DNA of 64,000 nucleotides. It comes from an uncultured Lachnospiraceae bacterium. GTDB taxonomy: Bacteria > Bacillota > Clostridia > Lachnospirales > Lachnospiraceae. Shown here piece by piece: positions 18,201 through 27,043 of the stretch (its first letter is position 1; the number at the start of each line of letters is the position of its first letter). The notes beneath the pieces were generated by a model that searched no databases, was not told the DNA's origin, and saw only the letters and a list, made by a program, of their open reading frames with translations. The position numbers and the translations under genes were made by a program. The stretch is taken from assembly GCA_910588955.1 (NCBI GenBank), contig CAJURQ010000016.1, forward strand, positions 1 through 64,000, read 5' to 3'.

Positions 18201-21200
18201 GAGTAAAGCTTGGCACCTTCAAGATCACGAAGAGAGAGATCGCGCTGAAGGCGGATCTGGATGAGAGCTATAAGGCGGGAATATATGCATCGGATATAGT
18301 AGATGAGGTGAAACAGCGGTATGAGGTGACCAATTATGTCAAAGGTCAGGAAGAGGCGTTCGTTGAGAAAGATTCTGACGGCAGGTTAAAAGCTTGGGAA
18401 GGGTATGGTCCCGACTTTTATGTGGCGGAGAAAGACAGCGGTAAACGGGTAGAGAACTATGACAAGCTCAAGAGAGACAAAACATATGAAGTAAGGTATG
18501 ATACGAATGTTGAGTTGGTAGATTTTGCTGGTTGCTTTGATAGTCTGACTGGCGAGCCGATTTTTCCGGCAAGAGACTATACGGTAAAGAACGATCCTGT
18601 TGCGGAGTTTAAAGTGACGAAGGGAAATTCGAGCGTTGACTCTGTTGATTATTCCGGTACGAGTTTCAGGGGCAGAGTTCCGATTGAAGAGATCCTTATT
18701 CGGACTCAGAATGACGCAAAGGATCCCATGAAGCGGGAAGTGACCATGAGGGAAGCGATCAAATGGTCCCGCGTAATGCTCGACGGCGAGGAGAAGGAAG
18801 GGAATTTGATAGCCCTTAGGTTCACTGCGCCTGAGGAATACGATGCGTTGCCTGAAACAGCGATGTATGAGAATGCGATCAAGGCGGCGGGCGGATATGT
18901 TCTTCCTTCAACAGGCTATAATTACTTTACGGCAGTGTTTGACGCGACCAAAGCGTCTAAGGACCCTGTATTCAATATTCGCTGGGAAGACGGCTATGTG
19001 GAGACCTATACGCTGAACCTCAAGGATGCCGTTAAGCTGGCAAATTTGGAGGATGCGGTTGCGCCGAAAGCGTTGGCGTTCAATGCGGCTAACGGTAAGA
19101 TGGCTGTAGGCGAGACACAGCAGCTCGATGTGAAGATCACGAAAGAGCAGATGGGGGATGTGATTTACCTCGGCTATGAGAGCAGCGATACGGATAAGCT
19201 CGTTGTGACTGAAAATGGCGGGGTGACGGCGCTTAAGATGGGACCTGCGACGGTTACGGTATTTGCGCAGCATCTGGTGAACGGCAAGGTAGAGCCGCTT
19301 AAGGACGCAAACGGCAAGTATGTGAAGAGCGCGCAGCTCAAGATTAACGTAACCAAGCTGGATGCGCCGAAGAAGGTGAAGGCGACTCCTCATGGCACAT
19401 ACATCGATCTGACTTTTGATGCGCCGGCTAACGGCTATCGCCGGGAGATCTATGTTGCGGAGAAAGGTAAATTTGCGAATGCGGCGGCTTTTGATAATGC
19501 GCTGAAAGGTATGAAGGAGAACCAGTGGAAGTCGAAAGGTTTTGCCATCGCGCCGATTTACAGCAGCTTGAAGATGAATAACGTTAAGGTAAAACTGCAG
19601 ACGCTGGATGTGTCGAAGGACTACACGATCTACGTGCGGAACGTGTGCGCGGTCAGAACCCTCACGGACGGAACCGGAGGCGTAGTGACGCAGGCTGCGA
19701 TGAATGAGAGCGCGGCGGGCGTGGTGGTCAACGCGAAGACGAAGAAGGCTGAGGTGCAGGCACTGGATCTGGTACCTGACTTGTCCCAGAAGGGTGTGCG
19801 CTATGACGATTACGAAAGTCGGTATACTGTAGAATTATCCGAGATTAATAAGGGTACGGTTGTTTGTCTGACGGAAGGACAGTTTAATGAGATTCTGAAT
19901 AATGGTAAACTTGCGGAAGAAACTACGTGGATTAAGCTTCCGTTCGTGGACAAAAACTTGAAGAATACTTACGAGGTACCGAAGTTAGAGTATACCGTAA
20001 ATAACTGCTGGAATAAGAAGACAGAGCGTTACGAATGGGGAACCAAGAATGATATTGCCAGCATTGATAAGAAAGGAAACCTGAAAGTAACCGGAAGCGG
20101 CTGGCTCGAGGTAAGAGTGCGCGATACAGTTACCGCTAAATACGCAACATGCGACATGTATGTCAATGCGCAGGCGGATTCGGTTGTGGCAGCCAAGGGC
20201 TCCGTCACGCTGTCTGTCGGACAGAGTCAGGAGCTGGAGGACTTGCTTGCCTATAAGCTGGGCAATATGAAGTTGACCGCTTACGATGGAGCGCGTCAGC
20301 TCGACATGGCGAAAGTGCGCGCCGCGATCAAAGAGCAGGAGCAGACGGAATTCTTTAAGGTAGATGAGTACAATGACCTGATAGCGATCAATGGCGGCGG
20401 TAAGCTGGTACTGGATCTGACAGACAAGAATGTGGAGAAGGTTTCCACGACGGAAAAGGCGACAGCCAAAGTTACGATCAAGTCGAAAGATTTGGAACCG
20501 GTAAAGAGTTTGAAGGCGTGCGACGTGAGCTATGACAAATTCGGACTGACCTTCAGCTATACGGGTCACGCAGATGAATTTTTACTGGAGGTTTCCGACG
20601 CGAAGAAACCGATTTACAGTAAGGTAATCAGTCGCTGGGGGGATACGGAGCCGGTATATGCCCAGGATAAGAGCGGCAGATATATAATAGAAAGCTATAC
20701 GGATGAATATGGTTACATTTATCATTATAGAAAAGAAGTGAAGAATGCGTACCAGATACCTGACTGGTTTATCGAGGATCAAGGTATTAAGCTTTCGAAG
20801 GATTCCCAGTACACCGTAAGCCTAACGCCGATCTATGGCGCCAATAAGGCAAAGCCGGCGGTTGCCAAGGTAAAAACGACAAAGATTCCGGCGATGAGCG
20901 GCTGGCTGCATGAGGATGAGAACTACGATACGGATGATTGGACATGGATAGGGCTTAAGAGAGGCGGTATGTCGATCACTGTTTCGGAAGCCGACAGGGG
21001 TATTGAGCTGCATGAGTATAATGATACCTTACATGCAGTGTCCGGGAACACGTACACCCTGACTGCGAATCCGGAGTTTAACCGGGGTCGTGTCAATGAC
21101 ACGCTTGTCTGGACGGTGGGAGACGCCAAGGTGGCGAACGTCAAGGCGGCGGCAGGAACTTACTGCATTACCCTGAAGGGTCTGAAACCGGGCAGCACGA

Positions 21201-21325
21201 CGCTGGAAGTGAAGTCAAAACTTCTGGGCAACAAGGTGATCGCGAGATACGATATTGAGGTAGAAGCGGTCAAAAATGCTTATGACAATGCACATTTTTA
21301 TGGGGAGAATGAGCCGCGGTACTAA
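15245..21325 (+). CDS. Giant secreted repeat protein with MBG/Ig-like domains
   Basis: A 2026-residue secreted protein. A positively charged, hydrophobic signal peptide ends near STALAAPA. It is followed by an acidic Asp/Glu/Ser-rich stretch with short TESKDGS-type repeats (about 105-130). Many extracellular beta modules follow: MBG-like domains (repeated 'PTNAGSY...', 'ALDANGKVKAPTNAGYYTYK', 'VVDAGSYELYV') and Ig-like BIG-type segments (MGPATVTVFAQ, LKPGSTTLEV). A fibronectin-like part lies near 1380. No LPXTG, choline-binding or SLH anchor is visible, and the C-terminus ends in ENEPRY. ATG 15245 follows CAGGAGGG. The inferred role is an adhesin or surface/matrix protein. Its promoter carries a G10 tract. 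Confidence 0.88.
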   Translation: MGKTKKLRLVKRMLAMMLAVAMSVTMVPSTALAAPADDTAAENIVLETGENGDTNTPGNPENIAPEDDDESEDDESVKEKDVNDDASDGDADQNDKETLDDGSTESKDESTESKDGSTESKMETNEAGGETPAAKPAYEISLSGELGTKAEYNGSEQFADILYYVTLKKDGEEVSGDGVTCTWKEKGADGYAAMAAGAKPTNAGSYQAVLNYPPQDGVHDGAELTQEFEITKAPVRITLRSEGLYVKPGTKKSAIAVPVIDGVIQGTDGDVYVLESADLALAIDSIKDAVTDEELDDDDVLTNDGDYAIVLTPSYKADLAAEKKAQFEKNFELKPFTADIEMADLIYTEVTVKLADAHKQEGETEASQITKEYDGKAKDAPEKTKDYTVTVKYQDTDGTMKEITDAETTGEWEPYEGSALDANGKVKAPTNAGYYTYKVVYPGKDGVYAGSETYFFVEITQAELKVEAKNASPLTVPENITVGEVLAKIEYKVTDKDGKDVTEDVKAKHIWGTSYSSSGRSQIYEPLFTVEESSDGTTWSPISKYNTSQNLVKGTQYRVTFTGRKAVLNASGSYTNIIDDIDSSSVNGVDPNYTTVSAGKELAIKVEDGTKGKIDVSGLLGENKGAKTIKELVPKQYDGKAIYVSRSAYKNVVKLVKEDGTPIPTEQHEFTYTWYRYRGGDRIDAELAGADQSNTNWSEVRNMVSPQDAGVYKLEISYEDKIDPETFNYADPEVVYFAIDPRQVIITPKAESYEVLEGRSVGDFFYGDKEIEYEAKAADGKSLPEEDVYPRGQIVKKTTATPAVQDECYDQDDYNWDTYFERKDGVSYVLQGLEMRYRDEWGDYSADSNYTCTADELVDGARKSTPLNTETKPVSVVPMGDQKITITADTTKWAAKEKVYDAKPFEVKDLVPDGMVSVKKADGTEVSGLKLTYEVYYEDEWGYGNHDELKYVVDAGSYELYVRFDGDKDYAPFGWNDEADYPAKLGVKLGTFKITKREIALKADLDESYKAGIYASDIVDEVKQRYEVTNYVKGQEEAFVEKDSDGRLKAWEGYGPDFYVAEKDSGKRVENYDKLKRDKTYEVRYDTNVELVDFAGCFDSLTGEPIFPARDYTVKNDPVAEFKVTKGNSSVDSVDYSGTSFRGRVPIEEILIRTQNDAKDPMKREVTMREAIKWSRVMLDGEEKEGNLIALRFTAPEEYDALPETAMYENAIKAAGGYVLPSTGYNYFTAVFDATKASKDPVFNIRWEDGYVETYTLNLKDAVKLANLEDAVAPKALAFNAANGKMAVGETQQLDVKITKEQMGDVIYLGYESSDTDKLVVTENGGVTALKMGPATVTVFAQHLVNGKVEPLKDANGKYVKSAQLKINVTKLDAPKKVKATPHGTYIDLTFDAPANGYRREIYVAEKGKFANAAAFDNALKGMKENQWKSKGFAIAPIYSSLKMNNVKVKLQTLDVSKDYTIYVRNVCAVRTLTDGTGGVVTQAAMNESAAGVVVNAKTKKAEVQALDLVPDLSQKGVRYDDYESRYTVELSEINKGTVVCLTEGQFNEILNNGKLAEETTWIKLPFVDKNLKNTYEVPKLEYTVNNCWNKKTERYEWGTKNDIASIDKKGNLKVTGSGWLEVRVRDTVTAKYATCDMYVNAQADSVVAAKGSVTLSVGQSQELEDLLAYKLGNMKLTAYDGARQLDMAKVRAAIKEQEQTEFFKVDEYNDLIAINGGGKLVLDLTDKNVEKVSTTEKATAKVTIKSKDLEPVKSLKACDVSYDKFGLTFSYTGHADEFLLEVSDAKKPIYSKVISRWGDTEPVYAQDKSGRYIIESYTDEYGYIYHYRKEVKNAYQIPDWFIEDQGIKLSKDSQYTVSLTPIYGANKAKPAVAKVKTTKIPAMSGWLHEDENYDTDDWTWIGLKRGGMSITVSEADRGIELHEYNDTLHAVSGNTYTLTANPEFNRGRVNDTLVWTVGDAKVANVKAAAGTYCITLKGLKPGSTTLEVKSKLLGNKVIARYDIEVEAVKNAYDNAHFYGENEPRY

Positions 21326-21382
21326 GAACGGCATCGTATCGTTCTCTGAGAAAAAGGGCTTCTGTGTGAGACATTATATTTA

Positions 21383-21434
21383 AAGAAGAAACACCCGCGG
21401 CGAAGAGACGTCTGCGGGTGTTTCTTCTTTTTTT
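21383..21434 (+). terminator. Strong intrinsic terminator after the giant surface protein
   Basis: A perfect 16-bp stem, AAGAAGAAACACCCGC with GCGGGTGTTTCTTCTT, around a 15-base loop, followed by a T run. Confidence 0.93.
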
Positions 21435-21442
21435 GCTCTTGC

Positions 21443-21466
21443 AAGTTGTATACCAGACAACTTGTG
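21443..21466. promoter_or_regulatory. Inverted repeat upstream of the monosaccharide transporter promoter
   Basis: AAGTTGT (21443-21449) and ACAACTT (21457-21463) form a 7-bp inverted repeat about 30 bp before the -35 box at 21497. TTGTA-type half-sites resemble those of the AraR-like operators near araA, so it may be an auxiliary operator. Confidence 0.35.
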
Positions 21467-21496
21467 CAAAATGTATGTAAAATATGAATAAAAAGA

Positions 21497-21525
21497 TTGA
21501 CAATTTATCGGCATGTAGATATAAT
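21497..21525 (+). promoter_or_regulatory. Consensus promoter of the chvE-mmsA-mmsB operon
   Basis: A perfect TTGACA (21497-21502) and a perfect TATAAT (21520-21525) with 17 bp between. The predicted 5' leader is about 210 nt. It contains an imperfect inverted repeat (21606-21618 with 21643-21655) and an AraR-like operator at 21671. Confidence 0.8.
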
Positions 21526-21670
21526 GGAACTATCATCTTGGCTTTATGATGGTAAAAGTGCACAGAACGACCTGCGTATTAAGCGCCTGATAAGCAAAAA
21601 CTTCCAATTTACCGATTTGACAAAAAACTAAAATAATTTAAAAATCGGCAAATTGTCAGGTGTACAACTT

Positions 21671-21686
21671 ATAGGTACGTACAGAC
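21671..21686. promoter_or_regulatory. AraR-like operator upstream of chvE
   Basis: ATAGGTACGTACAGAC matches 12 of 16 positions of the Bacillus AraR box ATTTGTACGTACAAAT as I recall it, including the GTACGTAC core. The 10-mer TGTACAACTT at 21661-21670 recurs exactly at 27052-27061 before araA. It lies downstream of the predicted start, a roadblock position. Confidence 0.55.
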
Positions 21687-21743
21687 AAGTTGGCTGTGCA
21701 AAACAATTATTCTTATTTAAATCTAATAGGGAGGAAGAAAGAC

Positions 21744-22919
21744 ATGAAAAAGAAAGTTTTAGGCACATTCTTAAGCGTAGCAATGGTTGCTTCTATGCTT
21801 GTAGGCTGTGGCGGCGGTTCTGCAGAGACAGCAGCTCCCGCGGCGACAGAGGCTCCGGCAGCAGAGGCGGAGGCTCCCGCAGCTGAGGCAGAAGAAGCTC
21901 CTGCAGCGGACGCAGCAGAGGCTCCGGCAGCATCCGGCGGCAAGAAGGTTGGCGTGGCAATGCCTACCCAGTCTTCCGAGAGATGGATCAACGACGGCGC
22001 GAACATGAAGGCACAGCTCGAGGCTCTCGGCTACGAGGTAGACCTTCAGTACGCAGAGGATGATGTACAGGCACAGGTTTCCCAGATCGAGAACATGATC
22101 GCTTCCGGCGTTAACTGCTTGGTTATCGCTTCTATCGACTCTGACGCTCTGGTAAACGTAGAGGCTCAGGCGAAGGATGCAGGCATCCCGATCATCGCTT
22201 ACGACCGTCTGCTGATGAACACGGACGCGGTTTCCTACTACGCTACCTTCGATAACAAGGGTGTTGGTACGGCAATCGGTAAGTACATTGAGGACAATGC
22301 AGGTCTTGATCCTGCAGACCCGAAGACCATCGAGTTCTTCATGGGTTCTCCTGATGATAACAACGCACATATGCTTTACGCAGGGCTGATGGAAGTGCTT
22401 CAGCCTTATCTGGACAACGGCGCACTGGTTTGTAAGTCCGGCAGAACTTCTTTCGACGACACCTGTATTCTGAGATGGTCTCAGGAGACCGCGCAGCAGA
22501 ACTGTGAGAATTATCTGACAGGTTTCTACGCTGACGAGGATCTTGACATCTGCGCTACCGCTTTCGACGGTTTCGCATACGGCTGTAAGGCAGCTCTTGA
22601 GGGCGCTGGTTACACAGACGCTAACTGGCCGATGATCACAGGTCAGGATGCAGAGCTGATGGCAACCAAGAACATCATCTCCGGCAAGCAGACCATGTCC
22701 ATCTACAAGGATACCCGTCTCTTAGCTGAGAAGTGCGTTACCATGGTGCAGGCAGTGCTTGAGGGTGCAGAGCCCGAGATCAACGACACCGAGCAGTACA
22801 ACAACGGTAAGATCGTAGTTCCTTCTTACCTGTGCACACCTGTAGCGGTTGACCAGTCCAACTACAAAGAGATCATCGTAGAAGGCGGTTACTACACAGA
22901 GGAGCAGTTAGCTGAGTAA
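21744..22919 (+). CDS. chvE: Multiple-monosaccharide-binding lipoprotein (ChvE family)
   Basis: A 391-residue lipoprotein. The signal peptide ends in MLVGC (Cys22), followed by an Ala/Pro/Glu linker like those of two other binding proteins in the window. The ligand domain is of the ChvE/XylF type: VGVAMPTQSSERWINDG, IPIIAYDRLLMNTDAVSYY, and ICATAFDGFAYGCKAAL. ATG 21744 has AGGGAGGAAG upstream; the frame opening at 21690 has no site. Its ATPase and permease follow. The operon precedes AraR and araABD and has an AraR-like operator, which suggests L-arabinose or related monosaccharides as substrate. Confidence 0.9.
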   Translation: MKKKVLGTFLSVAMVASMLVGCGGGSAETAAPAATEAPAAEAEAPAAEAEEAPAADAAEAPAASGGKKVGVAMPTQSSERWINDGANMKAQLEALGYEVDLQYAEDDVQAQVSQIENMIASGVNCLVIASIDSDALVNVEAQAKDAGIPIIAYDRLLMNTDAVSYYATFDNKGVGTAIGKYIEDNAGLDPADPKTIEFFMGSPDDNNAHMLYAGLMEVLQPYLDNGALVCKSGRTSFDDTCILRWSQETAQQNCENYLTGFYADEDLDICATAFDGFAYGCKAALEGAGYTDANWPMITGQDAELMATKNIISGKQTMSIYKDTRLLAEKCVTMVQAVLEGAEPEINDTEQYNNGKIVVPSYLCTPVAVDQSNYKEIIVEGGYYTEEQLAE

Positions 22920-22938
22920 TCTTTTATAAGATTTCAGG

Positions 22939-22966
22939 AGGGCGGCGGCAAATATGCTGCCGCCCT
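22939..22966 (+). terminator. Intercistronic attenuator hairpin after chvE
   Basis: AGGGCGGC pairs with GCCGCCCT, followed by TATT, between the binding protein and ATPase genes. Partial termination or 3' end protection here would give more binding protein than ATPase. Confidence 0.6.
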
Positions 22967-22996
22967 TATTCAATAAAAGAGAAGGGAGTTGGGAAA

Positions 22997-24556
22997 ATGT
23001 CGGATTACATCTTGGAAATGAACCACATTGTCAAGGAATTTTCAGGTGTCCGGGCGCTGGATGATGTAAATCTGAAAGTAAAACGCGGAGAAATCCATGC
23101 TCTGTGCGGCGAGAACGGGGCGGGAAAATCCACGCTGATGAACGTCCTCTCGGGCGTCTGGCCACACGGTACATATTCCGGCGATGTTGTGTACAAGGGG
23201 GAGACATGTAAGTTCCATAATCTGAGGGACAGTGAAGCGAAGGGTATCGTTATTATCCATCAGGAGCTTGCGCTTAGTCCGCTTCTCTCGGTGGCGGAGA
23301 ACGTGTTCTTGGGCAACGAGCAGCTGGCGGCAAAAGGGGTTATCGACTGGACGAAGACGAGACAGCGCGCGCAGGAGATGCTTGCGCGGGTAGGTCTGGA
23401 GCACGAGGATGTGAATGTGCCGGTTAACTCTCTGGGCGTAGGCAAACAGCAGCTGATTGAAATTGCGAAAGCGATGGCGAAGAAGGTTGAGCTTTTAATC
23501 CTCGACGAGCCGACTGCGGCGCTCAATGACGAGGAGAGTAAAAAACTTCTGGACATTATGCTGGAGCTTAAGAAACAGGGAATTACCTGTATTATTATTT
23601 CCCATAAGTTAAATGAGATTGAATATGTATCTGACTCTGTGACGATCATCCGTGACGGAAAGACGATTGAGACGCTGATCAAGGGCGAGGACGACATGTC
23701 CGAAGATCGCGTGATCAAGGGCATGGTTGGACGTGAGATGACCAACCGTTATCCGGCGCGCGAAGACGTGAAGATTGGCGATACGATCTTTGAAGTCAAG
23801 GACTGGAATGTCTTCCATCCGGATGACGCGGAACGTCAGGTTTTGAAAAATATTAACATCAGTGTCCGGGCGGGCGAGGTAGTGGGTCTTGCCGGATTGA
23901 TGGGCGCGGGGCGTACCGAGTTCGCCATGAGCGTATTTGGGCACAGCTACGGGCAGAAGATTTCCGGAACCGTTAAGATCAACGGCAAGGAAGTGGAGAT
24001 GAAGACCGTGAAGCAGGCGATTGACTCCAAGCTTGCATATGTGTCCGAGGACAGAAAGGTTTACGGGCTGAACCTGATCGGCGAGATCAAGGAGAATATG
24101 ACCATAGCGGCGCGCCCGAAATTCTTCTCCAAACACGGCGTGATCAACGGAAACGACGAGATTGTTGCGGCGGAAGAATATAAGAAGAGAATCAATGTCA
24201 AGGCTACTTCCATTGAGCAGGTGGTCGGCTCTTTGTCGGGTGGTAACCAGCAGAAGGTGGTTCTGGCGAAGTGGATGCTGACGCAGCCGGATGTGCTGAT
24301 TCTGGATGAGCCTACGCGCGGTATCGACGTAGGTGCGAAATACGAGATCTACTGTGTTATCAATGAGCTGGCAAAAGCCGGAAAAGCGGTGCTCATTATC
24401 TCCTCCGAAATGCCGGAAATCATCGGTACTTGCGACAGAACTTATGTGATTAATGAGGGGCAGATCGCGGGCGAACTGAATCACGAGGAGCTGACACAGG
24501 AAAAAATTATGCAGTGTATTATGGCACATAATAGAAAGGGTGATGGAAATGAATGA
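22997..24556 (+). CDS. mmsA: Multiple monosaccharide ABC transporter ATP-binding protein
   Basis: A 519-residue duplicated CUT2 ATPase of the GguA/MmsA type. The N-terminal domain has GENGAGKSTLMNVLSG and LLILDEPTAALND. The C-terminal domain has GLMGAGRTEFAMS in place of a canonical Walker A, signature LSGGNQQKVVLAKWM and VLILDEPTRGIDVG. GAAGGGAG precedes the ATG. The 3' end overlaps the permease start by 8 bp, so the two are translationally coupled. It energises import of the sugar captured by the ChvE-like lipoprotein. Confidence 0.93.
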   Translation: MSDYILEMNHIVKEFSGVRALDDVNLKVKRGEIHALCGENGAGKSTLMNVLSGVWPHGTYSGDVVYKGETCKFHNLRDSEAKGIVIIHQELALSPLLSVAENVFLGNEQLAAKGVIDWTKTRQRAQEMLARVGLEHEDVNVPVNSLGVGKQQLIEIAKAMAKKVELLILDEPTAALNDEESKKLLDIMLELKKQGITCIIISHKLNEIEYVSDSVTIIRDGKTIETLIKGEDDMSEDRVIKGMVGREMTNRYPAREDVKIGDTIFEVKDWNVFHPDDAERQVLKNINISVRAGEVVGLAGLMGAGRTEFAMSVFGHSYGQKISGTVKINGKEVEMKTVKQAIDSKLAYVSEDRKVYGLNLIGEIKENMTIAARPKFFSKHGVINGNDEIVAAEEYKKRINVKATSIEQVVGSLSGGNQQKVVLAKWMLTQPDVLILDEPTRGIDVGAKYEIYCVINELAKAGKAVLIISSEMPEIIGTCDRTYVINEGQIAGELNHEELTQEKIMQCIMAHNRKGDGNE

Positions 24557-25721
24557 GAAGAAAAAAGTAGTTAATCTTGACATGAAACAGTACGGTATGT
24601 TTCTGGCGCTTATTGCCATCTATGTGATTTTTGCCATTATGACGGGCGGGAAGAACCTCTCCCCGGCGAATATTAACAACCTTATCATGCAGAACGGTTA
24701 TGTGGTCATTCTGGCAATCGGTATGCTGCTGTGCGTACTGACCGGTAACGTCGATCTGGGCGTCGGCTCTGTTGTAGCGCTCACCGGCGCGGCGGCAGGT
24801 ATCATTTTGATTGACTACAAGATGAATATGTGGATCGCGATCTTTGTGGCATTGCTGATTGGTCTTCTGGTAGGCATGTTTGCGGGATTCTTCATTGCTT
24901 ATCTGGATATCCCGCCTTTCGTTGTAACGCTCGCTACGATGCTGATGGGGCGCGGACTTACATACACGCTTTTGAAAGCGCAGACAAAGGGTCCCCACCC
25001 GGACAACTATGTGTATCTGGGCGCAGGTTTCCTTCCCACGGCAAAAATCAGCTTTGGAGACGGCACGCTGGATCTGGTTTGTATCGCGGTGGCGATTGTT
25101 GCGTCTGTGGCGCTGGTTCTCAATGAGATCCGCAGCATCAAGACGAAAGAGAAATATAATTTTGCGACCAATCCTCTGTGGCAGGTTGCGCTGAAACTTG
25201 TGGTTATGCTCTTTATTATCTGGTTCTGCTTTATCAAACTGGCACAGTACAACGGACTTCCGTTCGTGCTTGTTATCATGGCGCTGCTGATTGCCCTGTA
25301 CGGGTTTATCACGAGCAAGACGGTGGCGGGTCGTCAGATTTACGCGCTGGGCGGCAACAGAAAGGCGGCAAACCTGTCCGGTATCGACACAAAGAAGGTA
25401 TTCTTCTGGGTATACACCAACATGGGTATTTTGAGTGCGGTTGCCGGTATCGTTTTGTCGGCGCGTAACTCCTCCTCCACACCGAAGGCGGGCGACGGTT
25501 TCGAGATGGATGCGATTGCGTCCTGTTATATCGGCGGCGCGGCTGTTGCCGGTGGTGCCGGTACCATCATGGGTGCGGTAGTCGGCGCGTTTATCATGGG
25601 TATTCTGAATAACGGTATGTCGCTGTACGGCTGGTCTACAGATATCCAGAAGATCGTGAAAGGTGCGGTTCTTCTCGGAGCCGTTACCGTGGACGTTATC
25701 TCCAAGAGAAAGAAGGGCTAA
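24549..25721 (+). CDS. mmsB: Multiple monosaccharide ABC transporter permease
   Basis: A 390-residue CUT2 permease of the GguB/MmsB type, somewhat longer than RbsC-like permeases. Motifs include LAIGMLLCVLTGNVDLGVGS, AGRQIYALGGNRKAANLSGI and MDAIASCYIGGAAVAGGAGT, with about eleven hydrophobic segments. ATG 24549 has AAAGGG 8 nt upstream and overlaps the ATPase stop by 8 bp; GTG 24540 and ATG 24543 are alternative in-frame starts. It is the last gene of the operon and is followed by a hairpin at 25785. Confidence 0.92.
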   Translation: MNEKKKVVNLDMKQYGMFLALIAIYVIFAIMTGGKNLSPANINNLIMQNGYVVILAIGMLLCVLTGNVDLGVGSVVALTGAAAGIILIDYKMNMWIAIFVALLIGLLVGMFAGFFIAYLDIPPFVVTLATMLMGRGLTYTLLKAQTKGPHPDNYVYLGAGFLPTAKISFGDGTLDLVCIAVAIVASVALVLNEIRSIKTKEKYNFATNPLWQVALKLVVMLFIIWFCFIKLAQYNGLPFVLVIMALLIALYGFITSKTVAGRQIYALGGNRKAANLSGIDTKKVFFWVYTNMGILSAVAGIVLSARNSSSTPKAGDGFEMDAIASCYIGGAAVAGGAGTIMGAVVGAFIMGILNNGMSLYGWSTDIQKIVKGAVLLGAVTVDVISKRKKG

Positions 25722-25784
25722 GCAATTCGGTTCGTATACGCAAAAAAGTGTGGACAGCGTGGCGAAGCGCAGTCCTGACAAAGC

Positions 25785-25810
25785 AAGGGCTGCCTGAACG
25801 GGCAGCCCTT
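25785..25810 (+). terminator. Hairpin after the monosaccharide transporter operon
   Basis: A perfect 10-bp stem, AAGGGCTGCC with GGCAGCCCTT, around a six-base loop. There is no T run after it, so it is a weak terminator or a read-through point into araR. Confidence 0.55.
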
Positions 25811-25858
25811 GTGCGCGTATATGCAGAGTCGGAAAACGGTGTAGATAAGGGGAGTAAA

Positions 25859-26938
25859 ATGGAAAAGGCAACACCTAAGTACATGGAACTGGTCAGGTGG
25901 ATCAACGAACAGATAGAGTCAAAAAATCTTGTGCCGGGGCAGAAGATGTATTCGGAAAACACACTGAAAGAGATGTTTGGCGTGAGCCGGCAGACGGTCA
26001 GACACGCTATCGGCGTTTTGGAAAATGAGGGGGTCATTCGCCGGATACAGGGGAGCGGCACTTACATCAACGATAACCGCCTTGCGAATCTGACGAAGAG
26101 GATGCGCGTTTCCGTGGTGACGACTTATGTGGACGGATATATCTTTCCGCGGACCATACAGGGCATAGAGAACGTGCTCTTGGAGGCGGGCTATTCGGTG
26201 CAGATCGCTTTTACCAACAACCAGCACGGGCGGGAGAAGACCATTCTCGAGGATATCATCAGCCGGGACGAGGTGTCCGGGCTGATTGTAGAGCCTACGA
26301 AGAGCGGCATTCCCAATCCCAACCTGCGGCTTTATCAGGAGATCCGCAAGAAACGGATCCCGGTTATCTTTATCAACAGCTTTTATCCGCAGTTAAAAAT
26401 TCCGCACGTGTCCATCAACGATCATATGGCGGGCTGGAAAATGACGAAGTACCTGCTTTCTATGGGGCATAAAAAAATCGGCGGCATTTTTAAGCTGGAC
26501 GACGGACAGGGGCAGGCGCGCTTTTCGGGGTATATGGATGCAATGATGGACGCCGGGCTGGAAGTGGACGACAGGCAGATTGTCTGGGTGGACACGGAGG
26601 AGAAGCAGCATCTGGAAAAGGCGGCGGCAAAGGTGTTGGAGCGTTTCAGGGAATGCACGGCGGTGTTCTGCTACAATGATGAGGTGGCATTCGGGCTTCT
26701 GGATATTTTTAAGAAAAACGACATCCGCGTTCCGCAGGATATTTCTGTGGCGAGCGTGGATGATTCGGAGTTGGCAATTCTCGGGGAGGTGCCTATCGCC
26801 TCCACACCGCACCCGATGGAGCGTCTGGGCGGAAAGGCGGCGGAAAACCTGCTTCGTATGATCAAAGATCCGGGGTTTGACGCGACCTATGAGTTTGAGG
26901 TGGATGTTGTGCCGCGGCGGTCGGTGAGGAAGATATAA
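25859..26938 (+). CDS. araR: Arabinose operon repressor (GntR/LacI hybrid)
   Basis: A 359-residue AraR-type regulator. The N-terminal GntR winged helix (YSENTLKEMFGVSRQTVRHA, then IRRIQGSGTYI) is joined to a LacI-like sugar-binding domain (FCYNDEVAFGLLDIFKKN, IRVPQDISVASVDDSELA). ATG 25859 follows AAGGGGAG; the frame upstream of it is not supported. It is encoded between an arabinose-type transporter and araABD. Palindromes matching the AraR box lie before araA and before chvE. In Bacillus, AraR releases DNA on binding L-arabinose; the same is inferred here. It is a paralogue of the regulator at 4372. Confidence 0.87.
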   Translation: MEKATPKYMELVRWINEQIESKNLVPGQKMYSENTLKEMFGVSRQTVRHAIGVLENEGVIRRIQGSGTYINDNRLANLTKRMRVSVVTTYVDGYIFPRTIQGIENVLLEAGYSVQIAFTNNQHGREKTILEDIISRDEVSGLIVEPTKSGIPNPNLRLYQEIRKKRIPVIFINSFYPQLKIPHVSINDHMAGWKMTKYLLSMGHKKIGGIFKLDDGQGQARFSGYMDAMMDAGLEVDDRQIVWVDTEEKQHLEKAAAKVLERFRECTAVFCYNDEVAFGLLDIFKKNDIRVPQDISVASVDDSELAILGEVPIASTPHPMERLGGKAAENLLRMIKDPGFDATYEFEVDVVPRRSVRKI

Positions 26939-26954
26939 AAATGACATATACAAC

Positions 26955-26984
26955 TTGCGTATTTGTATGTACAAGTAGTAAACT
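26955..26984 (+). promoter_or_regulatory. araA promoter with embedded AraR operator
   Basis: TTGCGT (26955-26960) and TAAACT (26979-26984) bracket ATTTGTATGTACAAGT (26961-26976), which matches 14 of 16 positions of the AraR box ATTTGTACGTACAAAT. Repressor binding would block polymerase directly. Confidence 0.65.
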
Positions 26985-27043
26985 GTAAGATATAAAGAGT
27001 CAAGCGAACTGCGCAAAAGGCTATGGAATACTGTATACAATAT

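Noticed and set aside
21617..21645. Second promoter from the TTGACA at 21617
   Set aside because: No acceptable -10 box lies 16-18 bp downstream; the TTGACA/TATAAT pair at 21497 is far better.
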